From the NCBI RefSeq assembly GCF_035984545.1, contig NZ_JAXCHP010000001.1, positions 2,666,001-2,730,000 of the forward strand: DNA of 64,000 nt. The letters are read 5' to 3'. The DNA comes from Cryobacterium sp. GrIS_2_6 (GTDB lineage Bacteria > Actinomycetota > Actinomycetes > Actinomycetales > Microbacteriaceae). The position numbers were made by a program, and so were the translations under genes. The notes below the pieces were generated by a model that was given only the letters and a program-made list of their open reading frames with translations, was not told where the DNA came from and searched no databases. Of this stretch, positions 1 through 9,712 are shown one piece after another (the first letter of the stretch is position 1; each line of letters begins with the position of its first letter).

Positions 1-1017
1 GGCATCCTCCTCACCGAGGGCGCCCGTGGTGAGGGCGCGATCCTCCGCAACGCCTCCGGGGAGCGCTTCATGGAGCGGTACGCCCCGACGATCAAGGACC
101 TCGCCCCGCGCGACATTATCGCGCGCTGCATGGTCAAGGAGGTCGCGGAGGGCCGCGGCGCCGGACCGAACAAGGACTACCTGTACCTGGACTGCACCCA
201 CCTGGGCGCCGAGGTGCTCGAGACCAAGCTGCCCGACATCACCGAGTTCGCCCGCACCTATCTCGGCGTCGACCCGGTCACCGAACCGGTGCCCGTGATG
301 CCGACGGCGCACTACGCGATGGGCGGCATCCCGACCAACGTCAACGCCGAGGTGCTGCGGAGCAACACCGTAGTCGTTCCCGGCCTCTACGCCGCGGGCG
401 AGTGCGCGTGCGTCTCGGTGCACGGCTCGAACCGGCTCGGCACCAACTCGCTCCTGGACATCAATGTCTTCGGCAAGCGTGCGGGCAACAACGCCGTCGC
501 ATACGTGAAGACCGCGGAGTTCACCCCGCTGCCCGACGACCCGGCCGGGACGGTGCGCGACCTGCTCGAGGGCATCCGCTCGTCGACGGGGACCGAGCGC
601 ATCGCCGTGCTGCGTAAGGAACTGCAGGAGACCATGGACGCCAAGGCGCAGGTGTTCCGCACCGACGAGTCGCTCTCCGAGGTCACCGAGGTGATCCACT
701 CGTTGCGCAACCGGTACAAGAACATCGGCGTGCAGGACAAGGGCCGCCGGTTCAACACCGACCTGCTGGAGGCCGTCGAACTCGGCTTCCTGCTCGACCT
801 CGCCGAGGTCGTCGTCTATTCCGCCCGCAACCGCAAGGAAAGCCGGGGCGGCCACATGCGCGACGACTATCCCCTGCGCGACGACGTGAACTACCTCGTG
901 CACACGATGGCGTACCTCACCGGTGACCCGCTCTCAGCGGATGCCGCAGACCACATTGCGCTGGACTGGAAGCCAGTCACCATCACGCGCTACCAGCCGA
1001 TGGAAAGGAAGTACTGA
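1..1017 (+). CDS. sdhA: Succinate dehydrogenase flavoprotein subunit, C-terminal part (5' end outside window)
   Basis: This is the open 3' part of the FAD-binding subunit of succinate dehydrogenase (complex II), which oxidises succinate to fumarate in the TCA cycle at the membrane. The frame is open from base 1, so the N-terminal FAD-binding domain lies outside the window. Visible family features are the capping-domain and active-site stretch ending in HYAMGGIPTN, the flavin-site segment with GECACVSVHGSNRLG, and the C-terminal helical domain ending shortly after the motif RxSRGGHxRDDYP. The stop TGA abuts the GTG start of sdhB with no gap, so the two are co-transcribed and probably translationally coupled. 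Identity is secure; only the C-terminal 338 residues can be seen. Confidence 0.96.
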   Translation, partial: GILLTEGARGEGAILRNASGERFMERYAPTIKDLAPRDIIARCMVKEVAEGRGAGPNKDYLYLDCTHLGAEVLETKLPDITEFARTYLGVDPVTEPVPVMPTAHYAMGGIPTNVNAEVLRSNTVVVPGLYAAGECACVSVHGSNRLGTNSLLDINVFGKRAGNNAVAYVKTAEFTPLPDDPAGTVRDLLEGIRSSTGTERIAVLRKELQETMDAKAQVFRTDESLSEVTEVIHSLRNRYKNIGVQDKGRRFNTDLLEAVELGFLLDLAEVVVYSARNRKESRGGHMRDDYPLRDDVNYLVHTMAYLTGDPLSADAADHIALDWKPVTITRYQPMERKY

Positions 1018-1776
1018 GTGAGCACCGCATTCGCAGACGCCCCGGTCGTGCCCGAGGAGATTCAGTCCTTCACCGTCACGCTCATCATCCGGCGCTTCAA
1101 CCCGGAGGTCGACGACGAGCCGCACTGGGAAGACTTCGACGTGCAGATGTACCCGACCGACCGGGTGCTCGACGCGTTGCACAAGATCAAGTGGGAGCAG
1201 GACGGCTCACTGTCGTTCCGGCGTTCCTGCGCGCACGGCATCTGCGGCTCGGATGCGATGCGCATCAACGGCCGCAACCGCCTGGCCTGCAAGACGCTGA
1301 TCAAGGACCTCGACATCACCAAGCCGGTCTACGTGGAGGCGATCAAGGGACTTCCACTCGAGAAGGACCTCATCGTCGACATGGAGCCGTTCTTCGAATC
1401 GTTCCGGGCCGTGCAGCCGTTCCTGGTGTCCAACACCGCGCCCGTCGGCGGCAAGGAGCGCATCCAGACCGTCGCCCAGCGCGAGCGTTTCGACGACACC
1501 ACGAAGTGCATCCTCTGTGCCGCGTGCACCTCGAGCTGCCCGGTGTTCTGGACGGACGGGCAGTACTTCGGCCCGGCCGCGATCGTGAACGCGCACCGCT
1601 TCATTTTCGACTCGCGCGACGAGAACGCCGCCGTGCGCCTCGACATCCTGAACGACCGGGAGGGCGTCTGGCGCTGCCGCACGACCTTCAACTGCTCGGA
1701 GGCGTGCCCGCGTGGCATCCAGGTGACGCAGGCGATCGCCGAGGTCAAGCAGGCGATCCTGCGCGGCAAGGCCTGA
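1018..1776 (+). CDS. sdhB: Succinate dehydrogenase iron-sulfur subunit
   Basis: 252-residue iron-sulfur subunit that carries electrons from SdhA to the membrane quinone site. The N-terminal 2Fe-2S ferredoxin domain has ligands C71, C76, D79 and C91; an Asp as third ligand is also known from E. coli SdhB. The C-terminal domain has the cluster pattern C164-x2-C167-x2-C170-x3-C174 and C220, C226, C230 for the 4Fe-4S and 3Fe-4S centres. The GTG start directly follows the sdhA stop, giving coupling. Membrane anchor genes sdhC and sdhD are not downstream and presumably precede sdhA, outside the window. Confidence 0.97.
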   Translation: MSTAFADAPVVPEEIQSFTVTLIIRRFNPEVDDEPHWEDFDVQMYPTDRVLDALHKIKWEQDGSLSFRRSCAHGICGSDAMRINGRNRLACKTLIKDLDITKPVYVEAIKGLPLEKDLIVDMEPFFESFRAVQPFLVSNTAPVGGKERIQTVAQRERFDDTTKCILCAACTSSCPVFWTDGQYFGPAAIVNAHRFIFDSRDENAAVRLDILNDREGVWRCRTTFNCSEACPRGIQVTQAIAEVKQAILRGKA

Positions 1777-1822
1777 GCGCAGGAGTCTCACACGCAGGAA
1801 TCTCCTCCGGAGTAGCCGGAGT

Positions 1823-1860
1823 AGCCGGTGGCGCCGACTCGGGTTTCGTCGCCACCGGCT
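1823..1860. terminator. GC-rich hairpin downstream of sdhB
   Basis: An 11-bp perfect inverted repeat, AGCCGGTGGCG and CGCCACCGGCT, with a 16-base loop lies about 45 bases after the sdhB stop. There is no T run, so it is a candidate factor-assisted or U-less terminator rather than a classical intrinsic one. The rest of 1777-2152 shows no credible gene. Confidence 0.5.
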
Positions 1861-2152
1861 GGTCGCGCAAGCCGGCGGCTGGCCGGGTCGATTGACCGTC
1901 GCTCAGTCCACGAGTCAGATCGGCCCGGCTCGGACAGTGCCGAACGAGCCGTACTGGACCCGGTGAGCGCCGCGCCGGAGCGAGGCGATCGGGCCCGGCC
2001 GGGGCATCCGCTTCGGGTGTCGGATGACCGGTCTGGACGGGTGGACTCTCGGATCGTCGCAGATCCGGGCGGCCGGGCGCAAGAGGTGAGGGAGCCTCAC
2101 GAGTGATTGCGCCCCCGAACTGGGGGTACTCGTGTGTGTTTGCGGAAATCGT

Positions 2153-2158
2153 TAGGCT
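2153..2158 (+). promoter_or_regulatory. Putative -10 box (TAGGCT) for leaderless transcript of the YihY-type gene
   Basis: TAGGCT ends exactly 6 bases before the GTG at 2165, and no Shine-Dalgarno sequence fits between them. This is the TANNNT-N6-start arrangement seen at several other genes in the window, implying transcription begins at the start codon. Confidence 0.55.
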
Positions 2159-2164
2159 GGTGCG

Positions 2165-3247
2165 GTGAAGCCGCCCACATTCCTGAACCGACTGACGACC
2201 CTGGCCAAGCGCGTCATGCAGTGGCGACCTCTGCGTGCGTTCACGCACTTCGGCGAAAGCAGTGGTGCGATCCTCGCCGGAGGCATGACATACCAGGCCA
2301 TCTTCGCGATCTTCGCGGCGGTCTGGGTGGGATTCTCGATCGCCGGACTGTGGCTGACCTCGAACCCGGCGCTCCTCGACCAGCTGTACGCCCTGATCAA
2401 CCAGTCCATCCCCGGGCTGATCGGCGCGAACGGCGTGATCGACCCGGCGAAGCTCACGAACACGGGCGCGCTGACCTGGACCGGTGCGATCGCGCTCGTC
2501 GGCCTGATCGGCACGACCCTCGGCTGGCTGTCGACGACCGCGCAGGCCGTACGCAGCATCTTCGGGATGCCGCGCGACGGCACTTTCTTCCTGCTCGTCA
2601 AGCTCAGGGAGCTCGGCCTCGGCGCGGGCTTCGGGCTCGCGCTCATCGTCTCCGCGCTGATCTCGCTCGCGAGCACGGAGGCCCTCGGCGGCATCCTCGG
2701 CTTCCTCGGCGTCGCGCGGGACTCGCTCGGGTTCATCGTGGGGGCGCGAACGATCGGGCTGCTCGTCGTGCTCGTCATCGACACCGTCACACTCGCCGTG
2801 CTGTTCCGGGTGCTGAGCCGGGTGCGCATCCCGTTCCGGAAGCTCGTGTCCGGCTCCCTGCTCGGCGGGGTCGCGCTCGGCGGGCTCAAGGTGCTCGGCG
2901 GGGCCCTCCTCGGCGGGGCGGGCAAGAACCCCTTGCTCGCGACCTTCGCCGTCGTGATCGGGCTGCTGATCTGGTTCAACTTCATGAACACGGTGATCCT
3001 CCTCACCGCCTCCTGGATCTCGGTCGGAATGCAGGACGCGGGCATCCCGCCGCAGCCGGTGAACCCGGACGAGGCCGCAGCAGCGGCCGAAGCCCGCGAA
3101 CTCGAGGCGCGGCGGATCGCCGCGCTCGCGGAGCTGCGGGAGGCCAGGGCGGCACACGAGGCGTCCTCCTGGGGCAGGCGCTGGGCATCCGCTCGCCGGT
3201 TGCGCGCCGCCGAGAAGCGCGCAGCCCGCTTCGCCCCGCCGACCTAG
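2165..3247 (+). CDS. YihY/virulence factor BrkB family membrane protein
   Basis: 360-residue polytopic inner-membrane protein of the YihY (formerly RNase BN) family, whose biochemical role is unsettled. Sequence shows a short cytoplasmic N-terminus, then about six hydrophobic segments between residues 40 and 295, including the family-like stretch GGMTYQAIFAIFA and the later WFNFMNTVILLTASWIS segment. The C-terminal 70 residues are an Ala/Glu/Arg-rich cytoplasmic tail likely to be helical. The GTG start is chosen because it sits 6 bases after a TAGGCT -10 box and there is no upstream alternative with a ribosome site. It stands alone between sdhB and xth. Confidence 0.85.
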   Translation: MKPPTFLNRLTTLAKRVMQWRPLRAFTHFGESSGAILAGGMTYQAIFAIFAAVWVGFSIAGLWLTSNPALLDQLYALINQSIPGLIGANGVIDPAKLTNTGALTWTGAIALVGLIGTTLGWLSTTAQAVRSIFGMPRDGTFFLLVKLRELGLGAGFGLALIVSALISLASTEALGGILGFLGVARDSLGFIVGARTIGLLVVLVIDTVTLAVLFRVLSRVRIPFRKLVSGSLLGGVALGGLKVLGGALLGGAGKNPLLATFAVVIGLLIWFNFMNTVILLTASWISVGMQDAGIPPQPVNPDEAAAAAEARELEARRIAALAELREARAAHEASSWGRRWASARRLRAAEKRAARFAPPT

Positions 3248-3250
3248 ACT
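3245..3250 (+). promoter_or_regulatory. Putative -10 box (TAGACT) for leaderless xth transcript
   Basis: TAGACT overlaps the stop codon of the preceding gene (TAG at 3245-3247) and ends 6 bases before the ATG at 3257. Same TANNNT-N6-start geometry as at 2153, 16149 and 55128. Confidence 0.55.
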
Positions 3251-3256
3251 TGGTTC

Positions 3257-4120
3257 ATGCCGTCTACGCCTGCAGCTTCAACGCCGTCTGCCCAGCCGCT
3301 TCGCATCGCCTCGATCAACGTCAACGGGGTGCGCGCCGCTTACCGCAAGGGGATGGGCGACTGGCTGGCCGGACGGGACGTCGACATCCTCGCCATCCAG
3401 GAGGTCCGCGCTTCGACCGAAGACCTCGAGGGCCTGCTCGGGCCGGAGTGGAGCATCCTCCACGATGCCGCAACGGCCAAGGGACGGGCCGGGGTCGCCC
3501 TCGCGAGCCGGTCGACGGCATCCATTCACCGGGTCGAACTCGGCGCGGAGGACTTCGACAGCGCCGGGCGCTGGCTCGAGGCCGACTACGAGGTGAACGG
3601 CACGATCGTCACCGTCGTGAGCACCTACGTGCACTCCGGCGAGACCGACACCCCGAAGCAGGTCGAGAAGTACAAGTTCCTCGATGCGATGCTCGCGCGG
3701 CTGCCCGAGCTCGCGGCGCACAGTGAGCGCGCGGTCGTGCTCGGCGACCTGAACGTCGGGCACCGCACCCTCGACATCAAGAACTGGCGCGGCAACCGCA
3801 AGCACGCGGGGTTCCTGCCGGAGGAGCGGGCGTACTTCGACCGGATCCTCGGCGCGGAGGACGAAGCCGGCTACAACGCCGGCGCCGGTCTCGGCTGGGT
3901 CGACGTCGGCCGCAAGTGGGCCGGTGAGGTCGAAGGGCCGTACACCTGGTGGTCGCAGCGCGGCAAGGCCTTCGACACGGACACCGGTTGGCGACTGGAC
4001 TACCAGCTCGCGACCCCACTCCTGGCGGCATCCGTCGTCGACTACACGGTCGACCGCGCGGATGCCTACGACCAGCGCTGGTCTGACCACTCCCCCGTCG
4101 TCGTCGACTACGCGCTCTGA
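3257..4120 (+). CDS. xth: Exodeoxyribonuclease III (AP endonuclease)
   Basis: 287-residue member of the exonuclease-endonuclease-phosphatase fold, acting in base excision repair by nicking abasic sites and trimming 3' ends. Motifs in order: RIASINVNGVRAA near residue 16, the metal-binding Glu in AIQEVRA, the DLNVGH motif in the middle, and the C-terminal SDHSPVVVDY with the catalytic Asp-His pair. The length is normal for the family. The first 15 residues are a Ser/Pro/Ala tail of no known role. The gene starts 9 bases after the YihY-type gene but has its own apparent promoter. Confidence 0.95.
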   Translation: MPSTPAASTPSAQPLRIASINVNGVRAAYRKGMGDWLAGRDVDILAIQEVRASTEDLEGLLGPEWSILHDAATAKGRAGVALASRSTASIHRVELGAEDFDSAGRWLEADYEVNGTIVTVVSTYVHSGETDTPKQVEKYKFLDAMLARLPELAAHSERAVVLGDLNVGHRTLDIKNWRGNRKHAGFLPEERAYFDRILGAEDEAGYNAGAGLGWVDVGRKWAGEVEGPYTWWSQRGKAFDTDTGWRLDYQLATPLLAASVVDYTVDRADAYDQRWSDHSPVVVDYAL

Positions 4121-4173
4121 CCCATTTCACGCCGCCGGCTCCGGCCCGCGGCCACACGCTACGAAAGATCTGA

Positions 4174-5181
<1,008 letters not shown>

Positions 5182-5218
5182 GCGCCGCAGCCGCACCGCC
5201 CCGACTCACGCGCCGACA

Positions 5219-5286
5219 CAACTGTGGCCGATTCGGACAACTGTTGCCGGCTCGCGGGCCGCAATCGTCCGAATCGGCCACAGTTG
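5219..5286. repeat. 68-bp palindromic element, copy 1 (family B)
   Basis: Perfect 20-bp inverted arms CAACTGTGGCCGATTCGGAC (5219-5238) and its exact complement (5267-5286) enclose a 28-base loop that can itself pair. Two diverged copies of identical total length lie at 16065-16132 and 44223-44290. The element sits between the convergent 3' ends of trpS and glpK, so it may terminate or protect both transcripts. No T run follows either arm. Confidence 0.9.
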
Positions 5287-5310
5287 CCGGTATCGCTCTA
5301 ACGCGCTGGG

Positions 5311-6825
5311 CTAGAGGACGTCCTCGTCCACCCAGTCGAGGGACTTGGTGATGGCCTTTTTCCAGTTGCGCAGCAGCCGGTCACGCTCGGCGACGTCGAG
5401 CTTCGGCTCCCAGCGTGCGTCCTCCTGCCAGTTCGCGCGGAGCTCGTCGAGGTCGTTCCAGAAGCCGACCGCGAGGCCGGCCGCATACGCCGCGCCCAGC
5501 GCGGTCGTCTCGGCGACCACCGGGCGCACCACGGACACGCCGAGGATGTCGGCCTGGAACTGCATCAGCAAGTCGTTGGCCGCGGCGCCGCCGTCGACCT
5601 TGAGCTCGGTGAGTGGGACACCGGAGTCGGCGTTGACGGCGTCGAGCACTTCGCGGGACTGGTACGCGATTGCCTCGAGTGCGGCCCGGGCGATGTGGCC
5701 CTTGTTCACATAGCCAGTCAGGCCCACCAGGGCGCCCCGGGCATCGGCACGCCAGTACGGCGCGAACAGCCCGGAGAACGCGGGAACGAAGTAGGCGCCG
5801 CCGTTGTCCGTGACGGAGAGGGCGAGGGCTTCGATCTCGGAGGCCGAGCCGATGATGCCGAGGTTGTCGCGCAGCCACTGGACGAGCGCGCCGGTGACGG
5901 CGATCGACCCCTCGAGCGCGTAGTGCGTCTCGCCGTCGCCGAGCTTGTAGCCCACGGTCGTGAGCAGCCCGTTCTGGGAGTGCACGATCTCGGTGCCGGT
6001 GTTGAAGATCAGGAAGTTACCGGTGCCGTAGGTGTTCTTCGCCTCGCCCTGGTCGAACGCGGCCTGGCCGAACGTTGCGGCCTGCTGGTCGCCGAGGATG
6101 CCGGCGATCGGGGTCTCGCGAAGCAGGCTGTGTTCGCTCGCGATGCCGTAAACCTCGGAGGAAGACCGGATCTCGGGCAGCATCGACCGGGGCACGTTGA
6201 AGGCGGCGAGGATGTCGTCGTCCCATTGCAGGGTTTCGAGGTCCATGAACATTGTGCGGCTCGCGTTGGTGACGTCAGTCGCGTGCACGCCGCCCTCCAG
6301 GCCACCGGTGAGGTTCCAGAGCACCCAGGAGTCCGTCGTGCCGAACATCAGCTCGCCGGCATCCGCCTTGGCCCGGGCGCCCTCCACGTTCTCGAGGATC
6401 CAGACGATCTTCGTGCCCGAGAAATACGTCGCCAGGGGCAGGCCGACCTGCTTCTTGAAGCGCTCGACACCACCGTCGGCGGCGAGCCGGTCGACGATGG
6501 GCTGGGTGCGGGTGTCCTGCCACACGATCGCGTTGTAGACGGGGAGCCCGGTGGTGCGGTCCCAGACCACGGCGGTCTCACGCTGGTTGGTGATGCCGAC
6601 GGCGTCGATGTCGTGCCGGGTCAGGTTCGCCTTGGACAGTGCCTGCCCGATGACCTCGCGGGTGTTGTTCCAGATCTCCATCGGGTCATGCTCGACCCAG
6701 CCGGCACGCGGGAAGATCTGCTCGTGCTCGAGCTGGCCGGTCGAAACGATCGACCCCGCCTTGTCGAAGATGATCGCACGGGAACTGGTCGTCCCCTGGT
6801 CGATCGCAATGATGTACTGGGCCAT
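5311..6825 (-). CDS. glpK: Glycerol kinase
   Basis: 504-residue FGGY-family kinase that phosphorylates glycerol to sn-glycerol 3-phosphate. The N-terminus has the phosphate-binding motif [18 protein letters not shown] and the C-terminal [13 protein letters not shown] segment are typical of the family. The ATG at 6825 is preferred because AAGGAG lies at optimal distance upstream; a longer reading would add 23 residues unlike the family. It is the last of the glpD-glpF-glpK gene row, all on the minus strand. Confidence 0.97.
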   Translation of the reverse strand: MAQYIIAIDQGTTSSRAIIFDKAGSIVSTGQLEHEQIFPRAGWVEHDPMEIWNNTREVIGQALSKANLTRHDIDAVGITNQRETAVVWDRTTGLPVYNAIVWQDTRTQPIVDRLAADGGVERFKKQVGLPLATYFSGTKIVWILENVEGARAKADAGELMFGTTDSWVLWNLTGGLEGGVHATDVTNASRTMFMDLETLQWDDDILAAFNVPRSMLPEIRSSSEVYGIASEHSLLRETPIAGILGDQQAATFGQAAFDQGEAKNTYGTGNFLIFNTGTEIVHSQNGLLTTVGYKLGDGETHYALEGSIAVTGALVQWLRDNLGIIGSASEIEALALSVTDNGGAYFVPAFSGLFAPYWRADARGALVGLTGYVNKGHIARAALEAIAYQSREVLDAVNADSGVPLTELKVDGGAAANDLLMQFQADILGVSVVRPVVAETTALGAAYAAGLAVGFWNDLDELRANWQEDARWEPKLDVAERDRLLRNWKKAITKSLDWVDEDVL

Positions 6826-6927
6826 TGAATACTCCTTTGTAGTCGTGCGGTTCAGGTTGGGTGTGGGAATTGCTAGCCGAACGTGCCGCGGCATCCGTCA
6901 ACGGAGGCCACGGCACTGGTTCCCTGG

Positions 6928-7692
6928 TTAGGCCAGGATGGGCAGGAGTGCGGTGGACAGGAGTCCGGCGAGCACGCCGCCGATGATGGGGCCGAGCACC
7001 GGAACCCAGGAGTATGACCAGTCCGAGGAACCCTTGCCCTTGATCGGCAGGATGAAGTGCGCGATTCGCGGACCGAGGTCACGGGCGGGGTTGATCGCGT
7101 AGCCGGTCGGCCCGCCGAGGGAGGTGCCGATCACGATGACGAGCAGGGCAACCGGGAGCGGGCCGAGCGCGGCAAGCCCGCCGTTGACACCCTGGCGGCC
7201 ACCGCCGAAGGCGATGATCACGAACACCAGCACGAACGTGCCGATGATCTCGGTAAGAAGGTTCCAGCCGTACGAACGGATGGCCGGACCGGTGGAGAAG
7301 ACACCGAGCTTGTTCGCCGGGTTCGGTTCCTGGTCGAAGTGCTGCTTGTACGCCAGCCAGCAGAAGACGGCGCCGATGATGGCTCCAAGCAGCTGCGCCC
7401 CGATGTAGGTCAGCACCGACAGGAAGTTCACCGGGACCCCGGAGCCGAATTCAGTGGCGCCGGATGCGACCAGGCCGAGGGTCACGGCGGGGTTCAGGTG
7501 CGCCCCCGAGTTGTAGGACACGATGACGCCGGAGAAGACCGCGAGGCCCCACCCGACCGTCACCATCAGGAAACCGCCGCCCAGGCCCTTGTTCTTGGCC
7601 AGGGCCACGTTGGCCACCACCCCACAACCAAGGAGGACCAGCAAGGCCGTGCCCACCAGCTCCGAAAGAAAAACGATACCGAGATTGTCCAC
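6928..7692 (-). CDS. glpF: Glycerol uptake facilitator (aquaglyceroporin, MIP family)
   Basis: 254-residue six-helix channel that lets glycerol enter the cell for GlpK. Both signature half-helix motifs are intact: NPA at residues 67-69 (in AHLNPAVTLG) and NPARD at 201-205. The Asp after the second NPA is typical of glycerol-conducting members rather than strict water channels. The GTG start has a weak AAGGG ribosome site upstream. About 100 bases separate it from glpK, so a shared transcript is likely. Confidence 0.95.
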   Translation of the reverse strand: MDNLGIVFLSELVGTALLVLLGCGVVANVALAKNKGLGGGFLMVTVGWGLAVFSGVIVSYNSGAHLNPAVTLGLVASGATEFGSGVPVNFLSVLTYIGAQLLGAIIGAVFCWLAYKQHFDQEPNPANKLGVFSTGPAIRSYGWNLLTEIIGTFVLVFVIIAFGGGRQGVNGGLAALGPLPVALLVIVIGTSLGGPTGYAINPARDLGPRIAHFILPIKGKGSSDWSYSWVPVLGPIIGGVLAGLLSTALLPILA

Positions 7693-7820
7693 ATTGACAC
7701 CCTTGTTCAGTGAAGCCGAGTTGTAACCGATGGTCGTGCAGCTGAGGTTCCGCCGATATACAGCGAAAACGAATCGTGAGAAACCTATCGGCCTGATGCA
7801 CTAATCGGTGCGTTCCGCCG

Positions 7821-7834
7821 TGCACGTTCGTGCA
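7821..7834. promoter_or_regulatory. Short palindrome in the glpD-glpF gap
   Basis: TGCACGTTCGTGCA has 6-bp perfect arms around a TT centre. It lies in the 151-base gap between glpD and glpF and could be an operator for the SorC-type regulator or part of a glpD end signal. I cannot tell which. Confidence 0.25.
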
Positions 7835-7843
7835 GATCGCGGG

Positions 7844-9610
7844 CTAGGCGAGCGAAGCGGATGCCTCGCCGACGCCGGAGAGGTCCACACCGTGCAGGTC
7901 GCGCAGCACGTCGACGGCGAGGTCGAGCTCGAAAGCGCGACGTGCGGAATCCCAGCCCAGCACGGGAGCGAGGACTCCGGCGAGTTCTTCGAGCAGCGCC
8001 AGGCTGAGCTCACCACGGAAGGCCATGCTCGTGCGTCGCAGAACGAGGTCGGTCAGGTGCACCACAGATTCTGTGGCCGCGAGGAACTCGATCTCCCGAC
8101 GGGAGTAATCGGCGTGGTGTTCCAGCGCTGCGTCCGGTTCCGCGGTGATGAAGTCGATCACGTCGACCGCGCGGGTGCCGTAGCGGGTCAACAGCTGGTC
8201 GGCCCTCGAGGCGCCGACCTCGTCGCCGTTCGCGGCGATCCAGACCCGGTGCGCGGCATCCGTGGCCGGGAAATTGCGCCCGCCGCCGATGGGAAGGCCG
8301 GCCGTCGACACGACCCGGGTGCGGCCGAGCAGGGTGAGGATGTCGCCGCTCAGGTGCTCGGCGAGGGCCCGGAACGTCGTCCACTTGCCGCCGACGAGGC
8401 TGAGAAGTGTGCCCGGTCGGGCACCGAGCGGACGGGACTCGATGCGGTAGTCGCGGGAGACGAACCCCGGTGCCTCGTCGTCGTGCCGCGGCAGCGGACG
8501 CACACCGGCGAACCGGAAGACGATCTCTGAGCGGTCGACGGCCACATCCGGGAAAACGTGCTTGACGAGATCGAAGAAGTAGTCGACCTCGTCCTCAGTG
8601 CAGCGCGCGGGCTGGGTCATATCGTGTTCGAGGTCGGTGGTGCCGACCAGCACCCGGCCCGCAAGCGGGAAGATCAACACGATGCGGCCGTCCTTGTGCT
8701 CGAAGAAGATCTCTCGGCCACCCGTGGCCGCGAGAAGCTCCAGGTTGTCGAGCACGATGTGCGACCCCTTGGTGCCGCCCATGTACGTGCTGGTCTGACC
8801 GAGGGCCGTGTTCGTGAGGTCGGTCCAGGGACCGGACGTGTTCACGACGATGTCGGCCTGGAAGCTGAATTCGGCGCCGGTGACCGCGTTCCGAAGACGC
8901 ACGCCCGCGGCATCCATGCCGATGGCCTCGATGTAGTTGGCGCTGCGCGCGTGCGCGCCGGCGGCCAGGCCGTCGGCCAGCACGTCGAGCGCGAGGCGCT
9001 CGGGGTCGTGCATGGAGGCGTCGAAGTAGGTGGCCGTGTACTTGAGGCCCGGGTTGAGGCGCGGCAGCAGTCTGAGCGATGCCTTCCTGCCGAGGAACTC
9101 GTGCCGGGGCACCGTGCCGCCGTCGCGGGAGAAGGAGTCGTAGAGCATCATGCCGATCTTGATCAGCAGGGCGCCACGTTCCTGGGCCGCACCCTGGCGG
9201 TGAGTGAGAAAGCGCATCGGCGCCGACATCACCCCGGAGAAGGTGGAGTAGATCGGAATAGTCGTCTTCAGGGGCTTGACGTAGTGCGGGGCGATCTTCA
9301 GCAGGCTGTTGCGTTCCTCGACCGACTCCTTGACCAGGCGGAATTCCCCGTTCTCGAGGTAGCGCACACCACCGTGGATCATGTGCGAGGAGGCCGACGA
9401 GGCGCCGGAGACGTAGTCGCCCTTGTCGACGATCGCGACGTCGACACCCTGCATCGCCAGGTCGCGGAAGGTCGCGATGCCGTTAATTCCGGCTCCGATG
9501 ATGAGCACCTGGGCCCGGGGGAGTTCCTGCAGGGCGGCCTGGGCGGCGGCTCCGGACAGCGGCCGGGCGGAGGATGACTGATCGGGAGTTGACGGCACTG
9601 ATTCGCTCAC
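7844..9610 (-). CDS. glpD: Aerobic glycerol-3-phosphate dehydrogenase
   Basis: 588-residue FAD-dependent, membrane-associated dehydrogenase oxidising glycerol 3-phosphate to dihydroxyacetone phosphate and feeding electrons to quinone. It has the dinucleotide-binding motif GAGINGIATFRDLAMQG, then DKGDYVSGASSASSHMIHGG, both typical of GlpD, and a C-terminal DAO_C domain. Start GTG at 9610 is preceded by AAGAAG. An N-terminal Ser/Pro-rich extension of about 30 residues precedes the FAD domain. It is transcribed divergently from the SorC-type regulator. Confidence 0.96.
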   Translation of the reverse strand: MSESVPSTPDQSSSARPLSGAAAQAALQELPRAQVLIIGAGINGIATFRDLAMQGVDVAIVDKGDYVSGASSASSHMIHGGVRYLENGEFRLVKESVEERNSLLKIAPHYVKPLKTTIPIYSTFSGVMSAPMRFLTHRQGAAQERGALLIKIGMMLYDSFSRDGGTVPRHEFLGRKASLRLLPRLNPGLKYTATYFDASMHDPERLALDVLADGLAAGAHARSANYIEAIGMDAAGVRLRNAVTGAEFSFQADIVVNTSGPWTDLTNTALGQTSTYMGGTKGSHIVLDNLELLAATGGREIFFEHKDGRIVLIFPLAGRVLVGTTDLEHDMTQPARCTEDEVDYFFDLVKHVFPDVAVDRSEIVFRFAGVRPLPRHDDEAPGFVSRDYRIESRPLGARPGTLLSLVGGKWTTFRALAEHLSGDILTLLGRTRVVSTAGLPIGGGRNFPATDAAHRVWIAANGDEVGASRADQLLTRYGTRAVDVIDFITAEPDAALEHHADYSRREIEFLAATESVVHLTDLVLRRTSMAFRGELSLALLEELAGVLAPVLGWDSARRAFELDLAVDVLRDLHGVDLSGVGEASASLA

Positions 9611-9627
9611 TTCTTTGCGGCTGGGAA

Positions 9628-9633
9628 ACTATA
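9628..9633 (-). promoter_or_regulatory. Putative -10 box for glpD
   Basis: On the minus strand TATAGT lies 17 bases upstream of the glpD GTG. No confident -35 was identified. Confidence 0.35.
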
Positions 9634-9712
9634 CGGGACGGGAAACTTCTCCTACCCTGCTAAGTTCTACACAAACGGTCAAGAGCTGTGAACATATGTG
9701 CAAGGAGTCTCC

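Noticed and set aside
1745..3157. Long minus-strand open frame across 1745-3157
   Set aside because: It runs opposite the YihY-type gene and an intergenic hairpin, and has no family-like features.
5219..5286. Reading the 68-bp palindromes as ordinary intrinsic terminators
   Set aside because: There is no T run, the loop is long and conserved, and length is constant between copies; termination may still be one effect.
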